This document shows positions 8,262-16,943 of a stretch of 64,000 nucleotides of DNA, piece after piece; the first letter of the stretch is position 1; each line of letters opens with the position of its first letter. Source of the stretch: Actinomadura opuntiae (GTDB lineage: Bacteria; Actinomycetota; Actinomycetes; Streptosporangiales; Streptosporangiaceae). Both the position numbers and the translations under genes were made by a program. The stretch spans positions 145,565-209,564 of the forward strand of contig NZ_JASNWF010000021.1 in the NCBI RefSeq assembly GCF_030283205.1. The letters are read 5' to 3'. The notes below the pieces were generated by a model that searched no databases, had not been told where the DNA came from, and saw only the letters and a program-made list of their open reading frames with translations.

Positions 8262-9848
8262 ATGACCGAACACGGGGCGGCCGAGCGCCCGGCGCTCAGC
8301 ACCCGGCAGATCTACATCGCCATCTTCGGGCTGATGCTCGGGATGTTCCTGGCGATGCTCGACAACCTGATCGTCGGCACCGCGCTGCCCACGATCGTCG
8401 GCGACCTCGGCGGGCTGGAGCACCTGTCGTGGGTGGTGACCGCGTACACGCTGGCCACCGCCGCCGCCACCCCCATCTGGGGCAAGCTCGGCGACCTGTT
8501 CGGCCGCAAGGGCATGTTCATGACCTCGATCGTGGTGTTCCTGGTCGGGTCCATGCTGTCCGGGCTGTCGCAGAACATGGGCGAGCTGATCGGCTTCCGC
8601 GCGCTGCAGGGCCTCGGTGCGGGCGGGCTGATGGTCGGCGCGATGTCGATCATCGGCGACCTGGTGCCGCCGCGCGAGCGGGGCCGCTTCCAGGGGCTGA
8701 TCGGCGCGATGATGCCGGTCGCGTTCGTCGGCGGCCCGCTGCTCGGAGGCTTCCTCACCGACCACCTGAGCTGGCGGTGGGCCTTCTACGTGAACGTGCC
8801 GATCGGCGCGGTCGCGCTGCTGGTCATCGCGTTCGGGATGCGGCTGCACACCGTCCGCATCAAGGCCCGCATCGACTACCTCGGCGCGGCCCTGCTGACC
8901 GTCGGGATCGTCTGCGTCACGCTGGTGGCCAGCTGGGGCGGCTCGCAGTACCCGTGGGGGTCCGCGCGGATCATCGCGCTGGCCGTCGTCGGCGTCGCCG
9001 CGCTCGTGGTCTTCGTGTTCGCCGAGAACCGGGCGCCCGAGCCGATCCTGCCGCCGCGGCTGTTCCGCAGCCGCAACTTCACCGCCGCGCAGATCCTCAG
9101 CTTCATGGTCGGCGCCGCGATGTTCGGCGCGGTGAACTACCTGCCGCTCTACATGCAGACCGTCCAGGGCGCGAGCCCGACCACCAGCGGGCTGCTGCTG
9201 CTCCCGCTGATGTTCGGGATGCTCGCCATGATGTTGCTCAGCGGCCAGCTCATCACCCGCACCGGCCGCTACCGGCACTATCCGATCATCGGCGGCGCGG
9301 TGCTGACCGGCGGGATGCTGCTCCTGCTGATGCTGAAGGTCGACACCAGCACGCTCACCAGCTCGTTCCTGACGATGGGCGTCGGCCTCGGAATGGGGCT
9401 GATCATGCAGAACACGATGCTGGTCACCCAGAACAGCGTCGAGCTGCGCGACATGGGCTCGGCCAGCGGGTCGGTCACGCTGTTCCGCACGATCGGCGGC
9501 TCGCTGGGCGTGGCGCTGCTCGGCTCGGTCTACAACAACCGGTTCGAGGACGAGCTCGTGCGCAGGATCGGCCCCGAAGCCGGGCACAAGCTCGCCTCCG
9601 GCGGCCAGCACGTCACCCCGGACATGCTGAAGACGCTCCCCGCCACGGTCCGCAACGCGTTCGAGGCCGGCGTCACCAGCGGCGTCCACGGCATCGCCAT
9701 CGGCGGGACGGTGCTCGCGGCGATCGCGTTCGCCGTCGCGTGGTTCATCAAGGAGGTCCCGCTGCGCGGCAGCGGCCCGGCCGCCAAGCCCCCCGCCGAC
9801 ACCGTCCCCGCCGAGGACCCGGTCGCCACTGCGCCGCCGGCCGGCTAG
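8262..9848 (+). CDS. MFS transporter, DHA2 (14-TM) drug exporter
   Basis: 528 aa with about 14 hydrophobic segments. MFS motifs are clear: LDNLIVGTALPTIV in TM1, WVVTAYTLATAA, the loop GKLGDLFGRKGMF (motif A), and in TM5 GGPLLGGFLTDHLSWRW, the antiporter motif C typical of EmrB/QacA-type proton antiporters. The ATG at 8262 has an AGGGGAAGG ribosome site; similarity does not extend upstream. The gene has an operator-like palindrome and a leader hairpin but no neighbouring TetR/MarR gene. Its stop overlaps that of the convergent epimerase gene within CTAG (9845-9848). The substrate is unknown; an unspecific drug or metabolite exporter is likely. Confidence 0.9.
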   Translation: MTEHGAAERPALSTRQIYIAIFGLMLGMFLAMLDNLIVGTALPTIVGDLGGLEHLSWVVTAYTLATAAATPIWGKLGDLFGRKGMFMTSIVVFLVGSMLSGLSQNMGELIGFRALQGLGAGGLMVGAMSIIGDLVPPRERGRFQGLIGAMMPVAFVGGPLLGGFLTDHLSWRWAFYVNVPIGAVALLVIAFGMRLHTVRIKARIDYLGAALLTVGIVCVTLVASWGGSQYPWGSARIIALAVVGVAALVVFVFAENRAPEPILPPRLFRSRNFTAAQILSFMVGAAMFGAVNYLPLYMQTVQGASPTTSGLLLLPLMFGMLAMMLLSGQLITRTGRYRHYPIIGGAVLTGGMLLLLMLKVDTSTLTSSFLTMGVGLGMGLIMQNTMLVTQNSVELRDMGSASGSVTLFRTIGGSLGVALLGSVYNNRFEDELVRRIGPEAGHKLASGGQHVTPDMLKTLPATVRNAFEAGVTSGVHGIAIGGTVLAAIAFAVAWFIKEVPLRGSGPAAKPPADTVPAEDPVATAPPAG

Positions 9849-10750
9849 CCGGCCCGGACGCCCCAGGTGCCGGTGAACCGCTCGCCCGGCTTGAGGTCGA
9901 CCAGGCCCTCGCCCGACGCGAACGCGTTGGGCGGGCAGGTCATCGGCTCCACGCCGAGGCCCGCGCGGGGGTCCGGGGCGTTGTCGGCGGTGTAGATCTC
10001 CATCCAGGGGTGCGCGTCGTCGGCCCACAGCCGGACGGTCCGGCCGTTGCCGGCGAGCGTCACCCAGGCGAGCCCGCCGTCGTCGCGGCGCACCCCGGCG
10101 AACGCGTTGTCGATCTTCCGTGCGCCGAGCACCGGCCCGTCCCGCAGGTCGTGGTCGGTGCCGGTGACGTCGGCGTCCCCGCCGTCCGGGATCATCCGGT
10201 CGTTCACCGGGATGTAGCGGTCGGCGCGCAGCGTCACGGTGCACTCGTCGATCGGCACGCCGACCGTGAGGTAGGGGTGCGCGCCGTGCCCGTACGGCGC
10301 CGTCCGGGTGCCGGCGTTCACGGCCGTCATCCGGACGCGCAGGCCGTCCGCCGCGTCGAGGGTGTACTCGGCCTCCAGGTCCAGGCGGAACGGGTAGCCG
10401 GCCGTGCCGAGCAGCCGGTGCGTCAGCCTGACCCGGTCGCCGGCGTGCTCGGCGACCCGCCAGGCCGCCCACCGGACGAGCCCGTGGATCGCGCAGTCCA
10501 GCTCCGGCTCGGACACGTCCAGCTGGTAGGCGGTGCCGCCGTAGGTGTAGCGGCCGCGGTCGACGCGGTTCGGCCACGGGATCAGCAGGTGCCCGAACGC
10601 GGCGGGCGCGGGCTCGTCGGCGCCGTGCGACAGCACCAGCGGCCGCCCCTCGTGCGTCAGCTCGCGCAGGCTCGCGCCCGACTCGGTGATGACGGCCCGG
10701 TAGGGCCCGGCGCCGATGGCGTACTGCTCTCCGGTGATCGACTCGGTCAT
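9845..10750 (-). CDS. Aldose 1-epimerase family protein
   Basis: 301 aa. It has the galactose-mutarotase fold: NRVDRGRYTYGG near 61-72, His89 in CAIHG, GHGAHPY at 154-160 (catalytic His) and VEPMTCPPNAF at 267-277 whose Glu268 is the expected base. These fit aldose 1-epimerase (interconversion of alpha and beta sugar anomers) of the actinobacterial/YihR-like group. Cytoplasmic; no signal peptide. The ATG at 10748-10750 is the first start matching the family. It is 29 nt after the DUF1116 gene on the same strand and may be transcribed with it, though a functional link to ureide breakdown is not obvious. Confidence 0.85.
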   Translation of the reverse strand: MTESITGEQYAIGAGPYRAVITESGASLRELTHEGRPLVLSHGADEPAPAAFGHLLIPWPNRVDRGRYTYGGTAYQLDVSEPELDCAIHGLVRWAAWRVAEHAGDRVRLTHRLLGTAGYPFRLDLEAEYTLDAADGLRVRMTAVNAGTRTAPYGHGAHPYLTVGVPIDECTVTLRADRYIPVNDRMIPDGGDADVTGTDHDLRDGPVLGARKIDNAFAGVRRDDGGLAWVTLAGNGRTVRLWADDAHPWMEIYTADNAPDPRAGLGVEPMTCPPNAFASGEGLVDLKPGERFTGTWGVRAG

Positions 10751-10779
10751 GTCCCGGACGGTACCCCGACCCGGACCCG

Positions 10780-12192
10780 CTACGCGATCTCCGCGAGCGC
10801 GTGCAGGGCGGCGCCGAACGCGTTCGACGGCGGTTCGACGATCCCGGCGCCGACCTGGCCGGTCCCGGCCTCCCGGCCGGCGATCCCGGTGTCGATGACG
10901 GGCAGGATCCCGGTCCGCACGACCCGCGTCACGTCGATCCCGGCCGGGGTGCCGCGGAACGACAGCAGCGGGATCTGCAGCACCGGGTGCTCGGCGAGGG
11001 TGATCTCGTACATCCGCTGCGTCGCGGCGACCGCGTCCGGCACCTCGCCGCCGACGAACCGGACGATCGCCGGCGCGGCGGCCAGCGCGAACCCGCCGAT
11101 CCCGGCCGTCTCGGTGATCGCCGAGTCGCCGATGTCGGGGTTGGCGTCGGCCGGGCCGTACCCGCCGAGGTACAGCCCGTCGGGCACCCCGGCCGGGCCG
11201 GTGAACCAGCGGTCGCCCGTCCCCGCCACCTGGATGCCGAAGTCGGTGCCGTTGCGGGACATCGCCACGACCATGCTCGACCCCGGGACGTTCCGCGCCG
11301 CGTCCGCGCACGCCTTCGCCGCCGCCATCCCGGCGTTCAGGAAGAAGTGGTCGTTGCCGGCGGCGAACCGCAGCGCCTCGGCGGCCCGGTCGCGCGGCAC
11401 CTCCTCGGCGGCGGCGAGGTCCGGCGCCAGCTCGCGCAGCAGCAGCGACGTCGCCGCCCGGTTCCGGTTGTGCAGCTCGTCGCCCATCTGCAGCGCCTGC
11501 GCGACGATGGCCATCAGGTCGACCGGCCCGTGCCGCCGCACGGCCGCCCGCAGCGCCGGGCCGAGCACCTCGCCCATCCAGGCCAGCCGCTCGATCACCT
11601 CCGGCCCGTACGCCCCGTACCGCAGCACCTTGCCGAGCCCCTCGTTCAGCGAGCAGCACGCGGTGCCGCCGTGCTCGGCGTCCTCCACGACCAGCATCCA
11701 CATCGACGGGGACACCACGCCCGCCATCGGCCCGACCGCGCCGTGGTGGTGGCACGGCTCCAGCACCGCCGCGCCGCGCTCCAGCTCCCGCTCGGCGCCG
11801 CGCGGCGTCTCGGCGAGACCTTCGAGCATCATCGCGCCGATCAGCGCGCCGCGCATCGGTCCGGACGCCCGGTCCCACTCCAGCGGCGGGCCCGCGTGCA
11901 GGAACGTCCCCTTCTCCAGCCCGAGGACCTCGCGGGCCGGGCGGACGTCCACCAGATGCGGCCGCGCCGTCGTCATCCGCCGGACCGCCTCGGCGTTGGC
12001 CGCCGCGTGCCGCGGATCGCCGAGCACCGCCGCCAGCGCCGCCTCGGTGCCGGCCGGCGGGGGCCGCCAGTCGACCCTCCGCACCGGCACGGCCTGGTCC
12101 GCCAGCGCGTCCGCGAGCACCTCCACGCCCGCCGCGACGACCCGCGGCTCCCGCGTGAGCAGCCCGCCGAGCGGTGGCCGCGCGTCCGTCAT
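10780..12192 (-). CDS. allG: DUF1116 protein, oxamate carbamoyltransferase subunit AllG-like
   Basis: 470 aa, DUF1116 (E. coli YlbE, now AllG). Visible features are a His cluster CHHHGAVGPMAGVVSPSMWM starting at 147 and a conserved ELHNRNRAATSLL stretch near 250, both typical of the family. In E. coli AllF, AllG and AllH together form oxamate carbamoyltransferase, which cleaves oxalurate with phosphate to oxamate and carbamoyl phosphate, the late step of anaerobic allantoin use. All three homologues are consecutive here with 4-bp ATGA overlaps (12189-12192 with AllF). Family assignment is firm; the reaction is inferred by homology. No carbamate kinase is visible in the window. Confidence 0.85.
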   Translation of the reverse strand: MTDARPPLGGLLTREPRVVAAGVEVLADALADQAVPVRRVDWRPPPAGTEAALAAVLGDPRHAAANAEAVRRMTTARPHLVDVRPAREVLGLEKGTFLHAGPPLEWDRASGPMRGALIGAMMLEGLAETPRGAERELERGAAVLEPCHHHGAVGPMAGVVSPSMWMLVVEDAEHGGTACCSLNEGLGKVLRYGAYGPEVIERLAWMGEVLGPALRAAVRRHGPVDLMAIVAQALQMGDELHNRNRAATSLLLRELAPDLAAAEEVPRDRAAEALRFAAGNDHFFLNAGMAAAKACADAARNVPGSSMVVAMSRNGTDFGIQVAGTGDRWFTGPAGVPDGLYLGGYGPADANPDIGDSAITETAGIGGFALAAAPAIVRFVGGEVPDAVAATQRMYEITLAEHPVLQIPLLSFRGTPAGIDVTRVVRTGILPVIDTGIAGREAGTGQVGAGIVEPPSNAFGAALHALAEIA

Positions 12193-13670
12193 CGCGTGCT
12201 TCCTCCCGTGCCGCCGTCCTGCGGGTGCGGCCCCTGCACCAGCGCGACCGCGTGCCGCGCCGCCTGCGCGTTCGAGGCGAACACCGCCGCGCCCGCGTCC
12301 CGCAGCGCCTCGGCCTGCCGGTCGCGGTCCTGCGGATCGGCGCGCGTCCCGCACAGCGACACCACCACCGCCAGGTCGGAACGGTCCCGCAGCGCGGCGG
12401 CGACGGCCGGCGCCAGCGCCGCGGCCGGGTCGGGATCGGCGCCGTGGCCGAGCACCACGTCCAGCAGCAGCACCCCGCACGCCGCGTCGCCCGCCGCGCC
12501 GGCGAGCGCCTCCAGCCGCAGCGTCGGATCGATCATCGGGTGCGGGCGGCCCCGGGTGTAGGCGTCGTCGCCGAAGTCGGTGAACCGGTGCCCGCGCGCC
12601 TCCAGGTCCCAGCCGAGCGCCTCCCGCGCGATCACCTCGGCCTCGTCGCGCAGCGTCCCGCCGGCGAACAGCCCGCGCAGCGCCCGCCCGGCCGGCACCC
12701 GCGCCGCCGCCGGCGCGGGCCAGCGCGGCCACTGCGGGACGGGCAGCCCGAGCGCCTTCAGCGCCTTCTCCACCGCCCGCGTCAGATCGTCCTCGCCGGG
12801 CGTCGGCAGCGCGAACACCACCGGGGTGTCCAGCCGCCGCGCGGCCTCCCGGATCAGGTCCGCGACCTGCGGCGCCGGCGGCTTGGACACCAGCACGATC
12901 AGCCCGGTGCCCGGATCGGCGTCCAGCGCGGCCAGCGCCGCCAGCGCCGACCGCCCGCTGACCTCCGGCGACAGGTCGCGCCCGCCGACCCCGAGGACGT
13001 GGCCGACCCCGGCGCCCGCCGCGTCCAGCAGGCACATCACCTGCTGCGCGCCCGTGCCGGACGCCGCGACCACGCCGACCGGTCCCGGCCGCACCGCGTT
13101 GGCGAACCCGAGCCCGGCGCCGCAGACCACCGCCGTCCCGCAGTCCGGGCCCATCACGATCAGCCCGCGCCGCGCCGCCGCCTCCTTCAGCGCGATCTCC
13201 TGCGCGACCGGCACGTTGTCACTGAAGATCATCACGTTGAGGCCGGCGTCCAGCGCGTCCATCGCCTCGGGGAACACGTGCGGCCCCGGCACCGACACCA
13301 GCGCGACCGACGCCTCGCCGCGCGCCGCGGCGGACGCCGTCGTCCGCGGAGCGGGCGGGGCGCCGAGCAGTCCATCGGGCGCGCCGCCGTCCGGGGCGTG
13401 CGCGGCCTCGCGCAGCAGACCCTCCAGCGCGTCCCGCGCCCCGTCGAGGCCGCCGTCGTCCGCCCGGATCGCGACGACCAGGTCCGCCGGGCCCGCGTCC
13501 GCCGGCACCGCGAAGCCCATCCGGGCCAGCATCTCCAGGTTGAGCTCGGTGCCCATCGCCGTCATCGCCGCCGACACGCCCGCCCGCTGCGACAGCAGCC
13601 GGCTCACCCGCATCAGGGTGACCGAATCGCGGTAGCCCCCCCGCCGCACCTCGACCCAGTCAGCGCTCAT
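12189..13670 (-). CDS. allF: FdrA-like protein, oxamate carbamoyltransferase subunit AllF
   Basis: 493 aa. It resembles succinyl-CoA synthetase in architecture: an N-terminal FdrA-type region, a CoA-binding/Rossmann-like domain with MGPDCGTA at 173-180 and GVVAASGTGAQQ at 199-210, then GVGHVLGVGGRDL at about 221-233, and a second ligase-like domain to the end. It is the middle gene of the AllG-AllF-AllH set, overlapping both neighbours by ATGA. Residues about 92-122 are a Pro/Ala-rich linker. The old name comes from an E. coli suppressor phenotype (FtsH/FdrA) and says little about the chemistry; carbamoyl transfer is the role established for the E. coli complex. Confidence 0.85.
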   Translation of the reverse strand: MSADWVEVRRGGYRDSVTLMRVSRLLSQRAGVSAAMTAMGTELNLEMLARMGFAVPADAGPADLVVAIRADDGGLDGARDALEGLLREAAHAPDGGAPDGLLGAPPAPRTTASAAARGEASVALVSVPGPHVFPEAMDALDAGLNVMIFSDNVPVAQEIALKEAAARRGLIVMGPDCGTAVVCGAGLGFANAVRPGPVGVVAASGTGAQQVMCLLDAAGAGVGHVLGVGGRDLSPEVSGRSALAALAALDADPGTGLIVLVSKPPAPQVADLIREAARRLDTPVVFALPTPGEDDLTRAVEKALKALGLPVPQWPRWPAPAAARVPAGRALRGLFAGGTLRDEAEVIAREALGWDLEARGHRFTDFGDDAYTRGRPHPMIDPTLRLEALAGAAGDAACGVLLLDVVLGHGADPDPAAALAPAVAAALRDRSDLAVVVSLCGTRADPQDRDRQAEALRDAGAAVFASNAQAARHAVALVQGPHPQDGGTGGSTR

Positions 13671-14620
13671 GCGGTGTTCTCGCGGTGCGGGACGGGACGG
13701 TGCCGCGCGGGGGAGGTGAGGGCGAGGGCGGCGCGGCAGCCGGCGAGGACGCCCCACGCCAGGTCGGTGCCGGAGGTGTGCCCGATCGCCAGCAGCCGGC
13801 GGACGGCGGCCGACGGCGGCTCGTGGCCGGCGACGCAGCGCAGCACCGCGGCGATCTCCCCGCCCGCCCCGCCCGCCGCCGCGCAGTGCAGCAGCGTCGC
13901 GGCCAGCGCGGTCGTGCGGGTGCCCGCGTCGGCGGTGACGGCGGCGCCGAGCCAGTCGGCCAGCCACACCGCCGTCTCCCCCCGCTGGGCGGAGACCGCG
14001 CCGCCGACCAGCCGCAGCGACACCAGCAGCCCGCACAGAATGTCGTCGCCGCTCGGGGTGAGGCCGGGGCCGAGGCCGACGATCCGCTCGGCGGCCTCGA
14101 CGGCGCCCGCGAGGTCGCCGTCGGCGCAGCACTCGGCGAGGAGCAGCGGGTCGGGGTGCCCGGCGAGCCCGCCGCCCGCCATCCCGGCGTCGACGAACGC
14201 GTCCTCCAGCACGGCGACGCCGCGGGCCAGCTCGGCGGGCTGCATCCGGCCGAGCACGGGCGCCGGGTCCCACCAGCGGCGCACCCGCACGCACAGCGCC
14301 CCGGCCTCCACCCGGCCGTCGCCGACCAGCGCCTCGTCGCCCTCGCGGACGGACCGGAACGGCTGCTCGCGGCGTTCGGCGGCGACCACCACGGCGTTCG
14401 GCAGCCGGACGGCGTCGCAGGTGACGACGGCGAGCACCCGCGGTTCGGGCCCGCCGCGGCTCTCCAGGTACAGCGCGGACGGGAACACCGCGATGACGCG
14501 GGCGGCGCGGCGCGGCGGGTCCAGCAGCGGGCGCAGCGCGGTGCTCGCGGCGCCGGTGGCGGGCGGCCGCCGTCCGGGACGCGCCGGGAACCGGATCGGG
14601 TCGCGGACGAGTGCGGTCAC
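13667..14620 (-). CDS. allH: DUF2877 protein, oxamate carbamoyltransferase subunit AllH-like
   Basis: 317 aa, DUF2877 (E. coli YlbF, now AllH). The family hallmark IVGLGPGLTPSGDDILCGLL is clear in the middle of the protein. The GTG at 14618-14620 is chosen because it has a GGGAGG ribosome site (14625-14630) and matches where similarity starts; the frame stays open 40 codons upstream without similarity. First gene of the operon, overlapping allF by ATGA. Divergent from the PucR gene across 212 bp, a layout that suggests control by PucR. Confidence 0.8.
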   Translation of the reverse strand: MTALVRDPIRFPARPGRRPPATGAASTALRPLLDPPRRAARVIAVFPSALYLESRGGPEPRVLAVVTCDAVRLPNAVVVAAERREQPFRSVREGDEALVGDGRVEAGALCVRVRRWWDPAPVLGRMQPAELARGVAVLEDAFVDAGMAGGGLAGHPDPLLLAECCADGDLAGAVEAAERIVGLGPGLTPSGDDILCGLLVSLRLVGGAVSAQRGETAVWLADWLGAAVTADAGTRTTALAATLLHCAAAGGAGGEIAAVLRCVAGHEPPSAAVRRLLAIGHTSGTDLAWGVLAGCRAALALTSPARHRPVPHRENTA

Positions 14621-14832
14621 GGAACCTCCCGGGGCCGGTGTCGGCTGCCGCCCGGATCGCGGGCGGCCCGGCCTCCGGTGAGACGGTAGAACGGCCCCCG
14701 CGGCGGACGTATGGGGAAAGCTGCCAAGGATGGTTGTCATCGTTCGTCTTTGTTGTCAGTGTTGATCAGGAATCGGTAGCGAAATCGCCACATCCGGCGA
14801 TGTACGCACCAAAAGGCGAGGTGACCCCTGGC
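14621..14832. promoter_or_regulatory. allH-pucR divergent control region
   Basis: 212 bp including a relatively AT-rich core (about 14722-14790) with two TTGTCA hexamers, likely part of the outward promoters. TCGGTAGCGAAATCGCC at 14773-14789 resembles the shared 16-mer upstream of the permease and coxG genes (same ends, two extra central bases) and may be a PucR site; this match is weak. Confidence 0.4.
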
Positions 14833-16785
14833 ATGAGTTACACCAGCGCGGACCCGGGCCCACCGGCCCTGCGGCTCGCGAGCACCGGAACACTGACCTA
14901 CGGCCTGTCCGTCGGCGAGGTCCTCGGCGCCAGCACCCTGAACGGCGCCCGCCTCATCGCCGGGCGGTCCGGCATCGAGCGCGTCGTGCAGCGGCTCAAC
15001 GTGATGGAGGTCCCCGACATCCTGTCGTGGGTCAAACCCAACGAGCTGCTGCTGACCACCGGCTACCCGCTGCGCAACACCCCCCAGTCGCTGGACAACC
15101 TGGTCGCCGACCTGGACGAGCGGGGCCTGGCGGCCCTGGCCATCAAGCTCGGCCGCTACCTGGACTCGCTGCCCGCCGAGATGATCGCCCAGGCGGACCG
15201 GCGCGGCTTCCCGCTCATCCTGCTCCCCAACGACGTCGGCTTCGACGACATCCTGAACCAGGTGCTGACCGACATCCTGAACCGGCAGGCGGCCGTCCTC
15301 GCCCGCACCGAGGAGGTGCACCGGGCGCTGGTGCAGATCGTGCTGTGCGGCGGCGGCCTCCAGGAGGTCGTGGACGAGGTCGCGACGCTGCTGGACGCGG
15401 CGGTCGTGGTGCTGGACGGCGAGCAGCGCGTGCTCGCCGGCGCCGGCCCGGACGAGCACGTCCAGGCGATGCGGGCGTTCGACGCGGGCCGGCACGCGGC
15501 CTGCGGGCGCGGCGGCTGCGGCATCATCGGCGCGCACGGCACCGGCGACCACCTGGTGGTGCCGGTCGTCGCGGGCGGCTTCGACCACGGCCGGATCATC
15601 GCGTTCAGCCCGGCGGGCACGCTGCGCGGCTCCGACCTCGGCATCCTGGAGCGGGCCGCGACCGTCGCGGCGCTCGTGGTGACCAAGCAGCAGGCCGTCG
15701 CGGCGGTGGAGAGCAAGTACCGCGCCGACTTCCTGCGCGACATCCTCGCGGGCCGCGCCGGCGACGACGACCGGGTCGTCGCGCACTGCGGCGGCTTCGG
15801 CTGGGACCTGGACCGCCCGGTGATGGTGGTCGTCGCCGAGCTGGACGGGCGGCCGCGCGGCGCGTCCGGGGTGAGCGTCCCGGCGCCCGCGCCCAGCCCG
15901 GAGAACGACGCGAAGGCGCGCAAGCACGGCGCGGACCCGGCGCGCGGACGCTCCGCCGACCAGCGCGTCCCCGACCAGCGCGGTGCCGAGGCACAGCGCG
16001 GTGCGGATACCCAGCGCGGTCCGGATACCCAGCGCGCTGGGGAGACGCGGCGCGGTGCCGAGCAGGCGCGCGGGCGCGGCGCGGAACCCGAGGCGGCGTT
16101 GCGCGGCGTGCGCGGCGCCGAGGAGCGGACCGCGCAGGAACGGCTCGCCGCGGCCTGGAGCACCGCCGTGCGGCGGCACGACCGCGGCGCCGCGGTCGCC
16201 AGCTTCGCGCACGAGATCGTCGCGATCGTCGGCGCAGAACCCGACGGCGCGGGCGCGGGCGGCGGCGAGGTGCCGGCGGGACCGGTGCAGGCGATGGTGA
16301 AGGAGGCGGCGGCGCTGTTCACCGAGCACCTGCCGGTGCGCCGGACGTTCTCCACCGGCATCAGCCGCACGGTCGCCTCCCCGACGGAGCTGCCGGAGGC
16401 CTACGAGCAGGCGGTGAAGGCCGTCCGGGTCGGGCGGCAGCTGCACGGCGCGGGCGCGCGGGCGCACTTCGACCAGCTCGGGGTGTACCGGCTGCTGAGC
16501 CTGGTGTCGGATCCGGCGGAACTGCACGCGTTCGTCAAGGAGACCCTCGGCGACCTCGCGGGCGACGACGAGCCGGAGCTGGTGGACCTGCGCCGCACCT
16601 TGCAGGTGCTGCTGGAGACCAACCTCAACGTGGCCGAGACGGCGCGCCGGCTGCACTTCCACTACAACACCCTGCGGTACCGGATCGGCAAGCTGGAACG
16701 GATGCTCGGGGCGTTCACCGAGGACGCGCATCTGCGGCTCAACCTCACCCTCGCCCTGCACGTGCTGCGCATGCGCGGTATCTGA
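14833..16785 (+). CDS. PucR-family transcriptional regulator with repeat insert
   Basis: 650 aa. Domains: N-terminal PucR purine-catabolism domain at about 25-145 (LSVGEVLG, VPDILSWVKPNELLLTTGY), a GAF-like middle, a GGDEF-like region split by an insert, and a C-terminal HTH_30 helix-turn-helix near 592-628 (LNVAETARRLHFHYNTLRYR). PucR proteins control purine or ureide catabolism. The divergent allHFG operon and the permease-hydroxylase operon downstream fit. Odd feature: a low-complexity segment at about 357-435 containing five hexapeptide repeats (QRGAEA type, 382-411). ATG 14833 is preferred; ATG 14800 or GTG 14821 in frame are possible. Confidence 0.85.
   Translation: MSYTSADPGPPALRLASTGTLTYGLSVGEVLGASTLNGARLIAGRSGIERVVQRLNVMEVPDILSWVKPNELLLTTGYPLRNTPQSLDNLVADLDERGLAALAIKLGRYLDSLPAEMIAQADRRGFPLILLPNDVGFDDILNQVLTDILNRQAAVLARTEEVHRALVQIVLCGGGLQEVVDEVATLLDAAVVVLDGEQRVLAGAGPDEHVQAMRAFDAGRHAACGRGGCGIIGAHGTGDHLVVPVVAGGFDHGRIIAFSPAGTLRGSDLGILERAATVAALVVTKQQAVAAVESKYRADFLRDILAGRAGDDDRVVAHCGGFGWDLDRPVMVVVAELDGRPRGASGVSVPAPAPSPENDAKARKHGADPARGRSADQRVPDQRGAEAQRGADTQRGPDTQRAGETRRGAEQARGRGAEPEAALRGVRGAEERTAQERLAAAWSTAVRRHDRGAAVASFAHEIVAIVGAEPDGAGAGGGEVPAGPVQAMVKEAAALFTEHLPVRRTFSTGISRTVASPTELPEAYEQAVKAVRVGRQLHGAGARAHFDQLGVYRLLSLVSDPAELHAFVKETLGDLAGDDEPELVDLRRTLQVLLETNLNVAETARRLHFHYNTLRYRIGKLERMLGAFTEDAHLRLNLTLALHVLRMRGI
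15976..16065 (+). repeat. 18-bp in-frame tandem repeat inside pucR
   Basis: Five consecutive 18-nt units beginning CAGCGCGGTG, encoding QRGAEA, QRGADT, QRGPDT, QRAGET and RRGAEQ. The third unit differs from the second at only one base. Flanked by related Arg/Ala/Glu-rich sequence. It likely grew by slippage and lengthens the linker in the regulator. Confidence 0.85.
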
Positions 16786-16829
16786 GCGTAGCGGCGCCGT
16801 CCGGGTCCGCCCGGACGGCGCGCCGAACT

Positions 16830-16845
16830 TCGGCAGATGTCGCCG
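16830..16845 (+). promoter_or_regulatory. Candidate PucR-regulon operator upstream of permease operon
   Basis: TCGGCAGATGTCGCCG, an imperfect dyad (CGGC...GCCG). It differs at one base from the site at 23287-23302 upstream of coxG, and both are exactly 23 nt before a TAnnnT box (here TACGTT, 16869-16874). This suits an activator bound at the minus-35 region. Confidence 0.55.
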
Positions 16846-16943
16846 ATGCCCGTCCACCGGGGTAGATCTACGTTGCGCGCAAGCGTGCCCGTCCGGTGGC
16901 GGGGTGTGCCCGCGGGCGGACAGGACGAGCAGGAGGGGCCCCG

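Noticed and set aside
8222..12583. Open frame of more than 1400 codons on the plus strand
   Set aside because: It is a GC-rich shadow crossing the exporter, epimerase and allG genes; Arg/Ala/Pro-rich composition without family similarity. Similar long shadows occur at 16662-19241, 20622-23183 and 27592-29139.
15976..16065. Tandem repeats taken as a CRISPR-like array
   Set aside because: Units are 18 bp with no spacers and stay in frame inside the pucR coding sequence.
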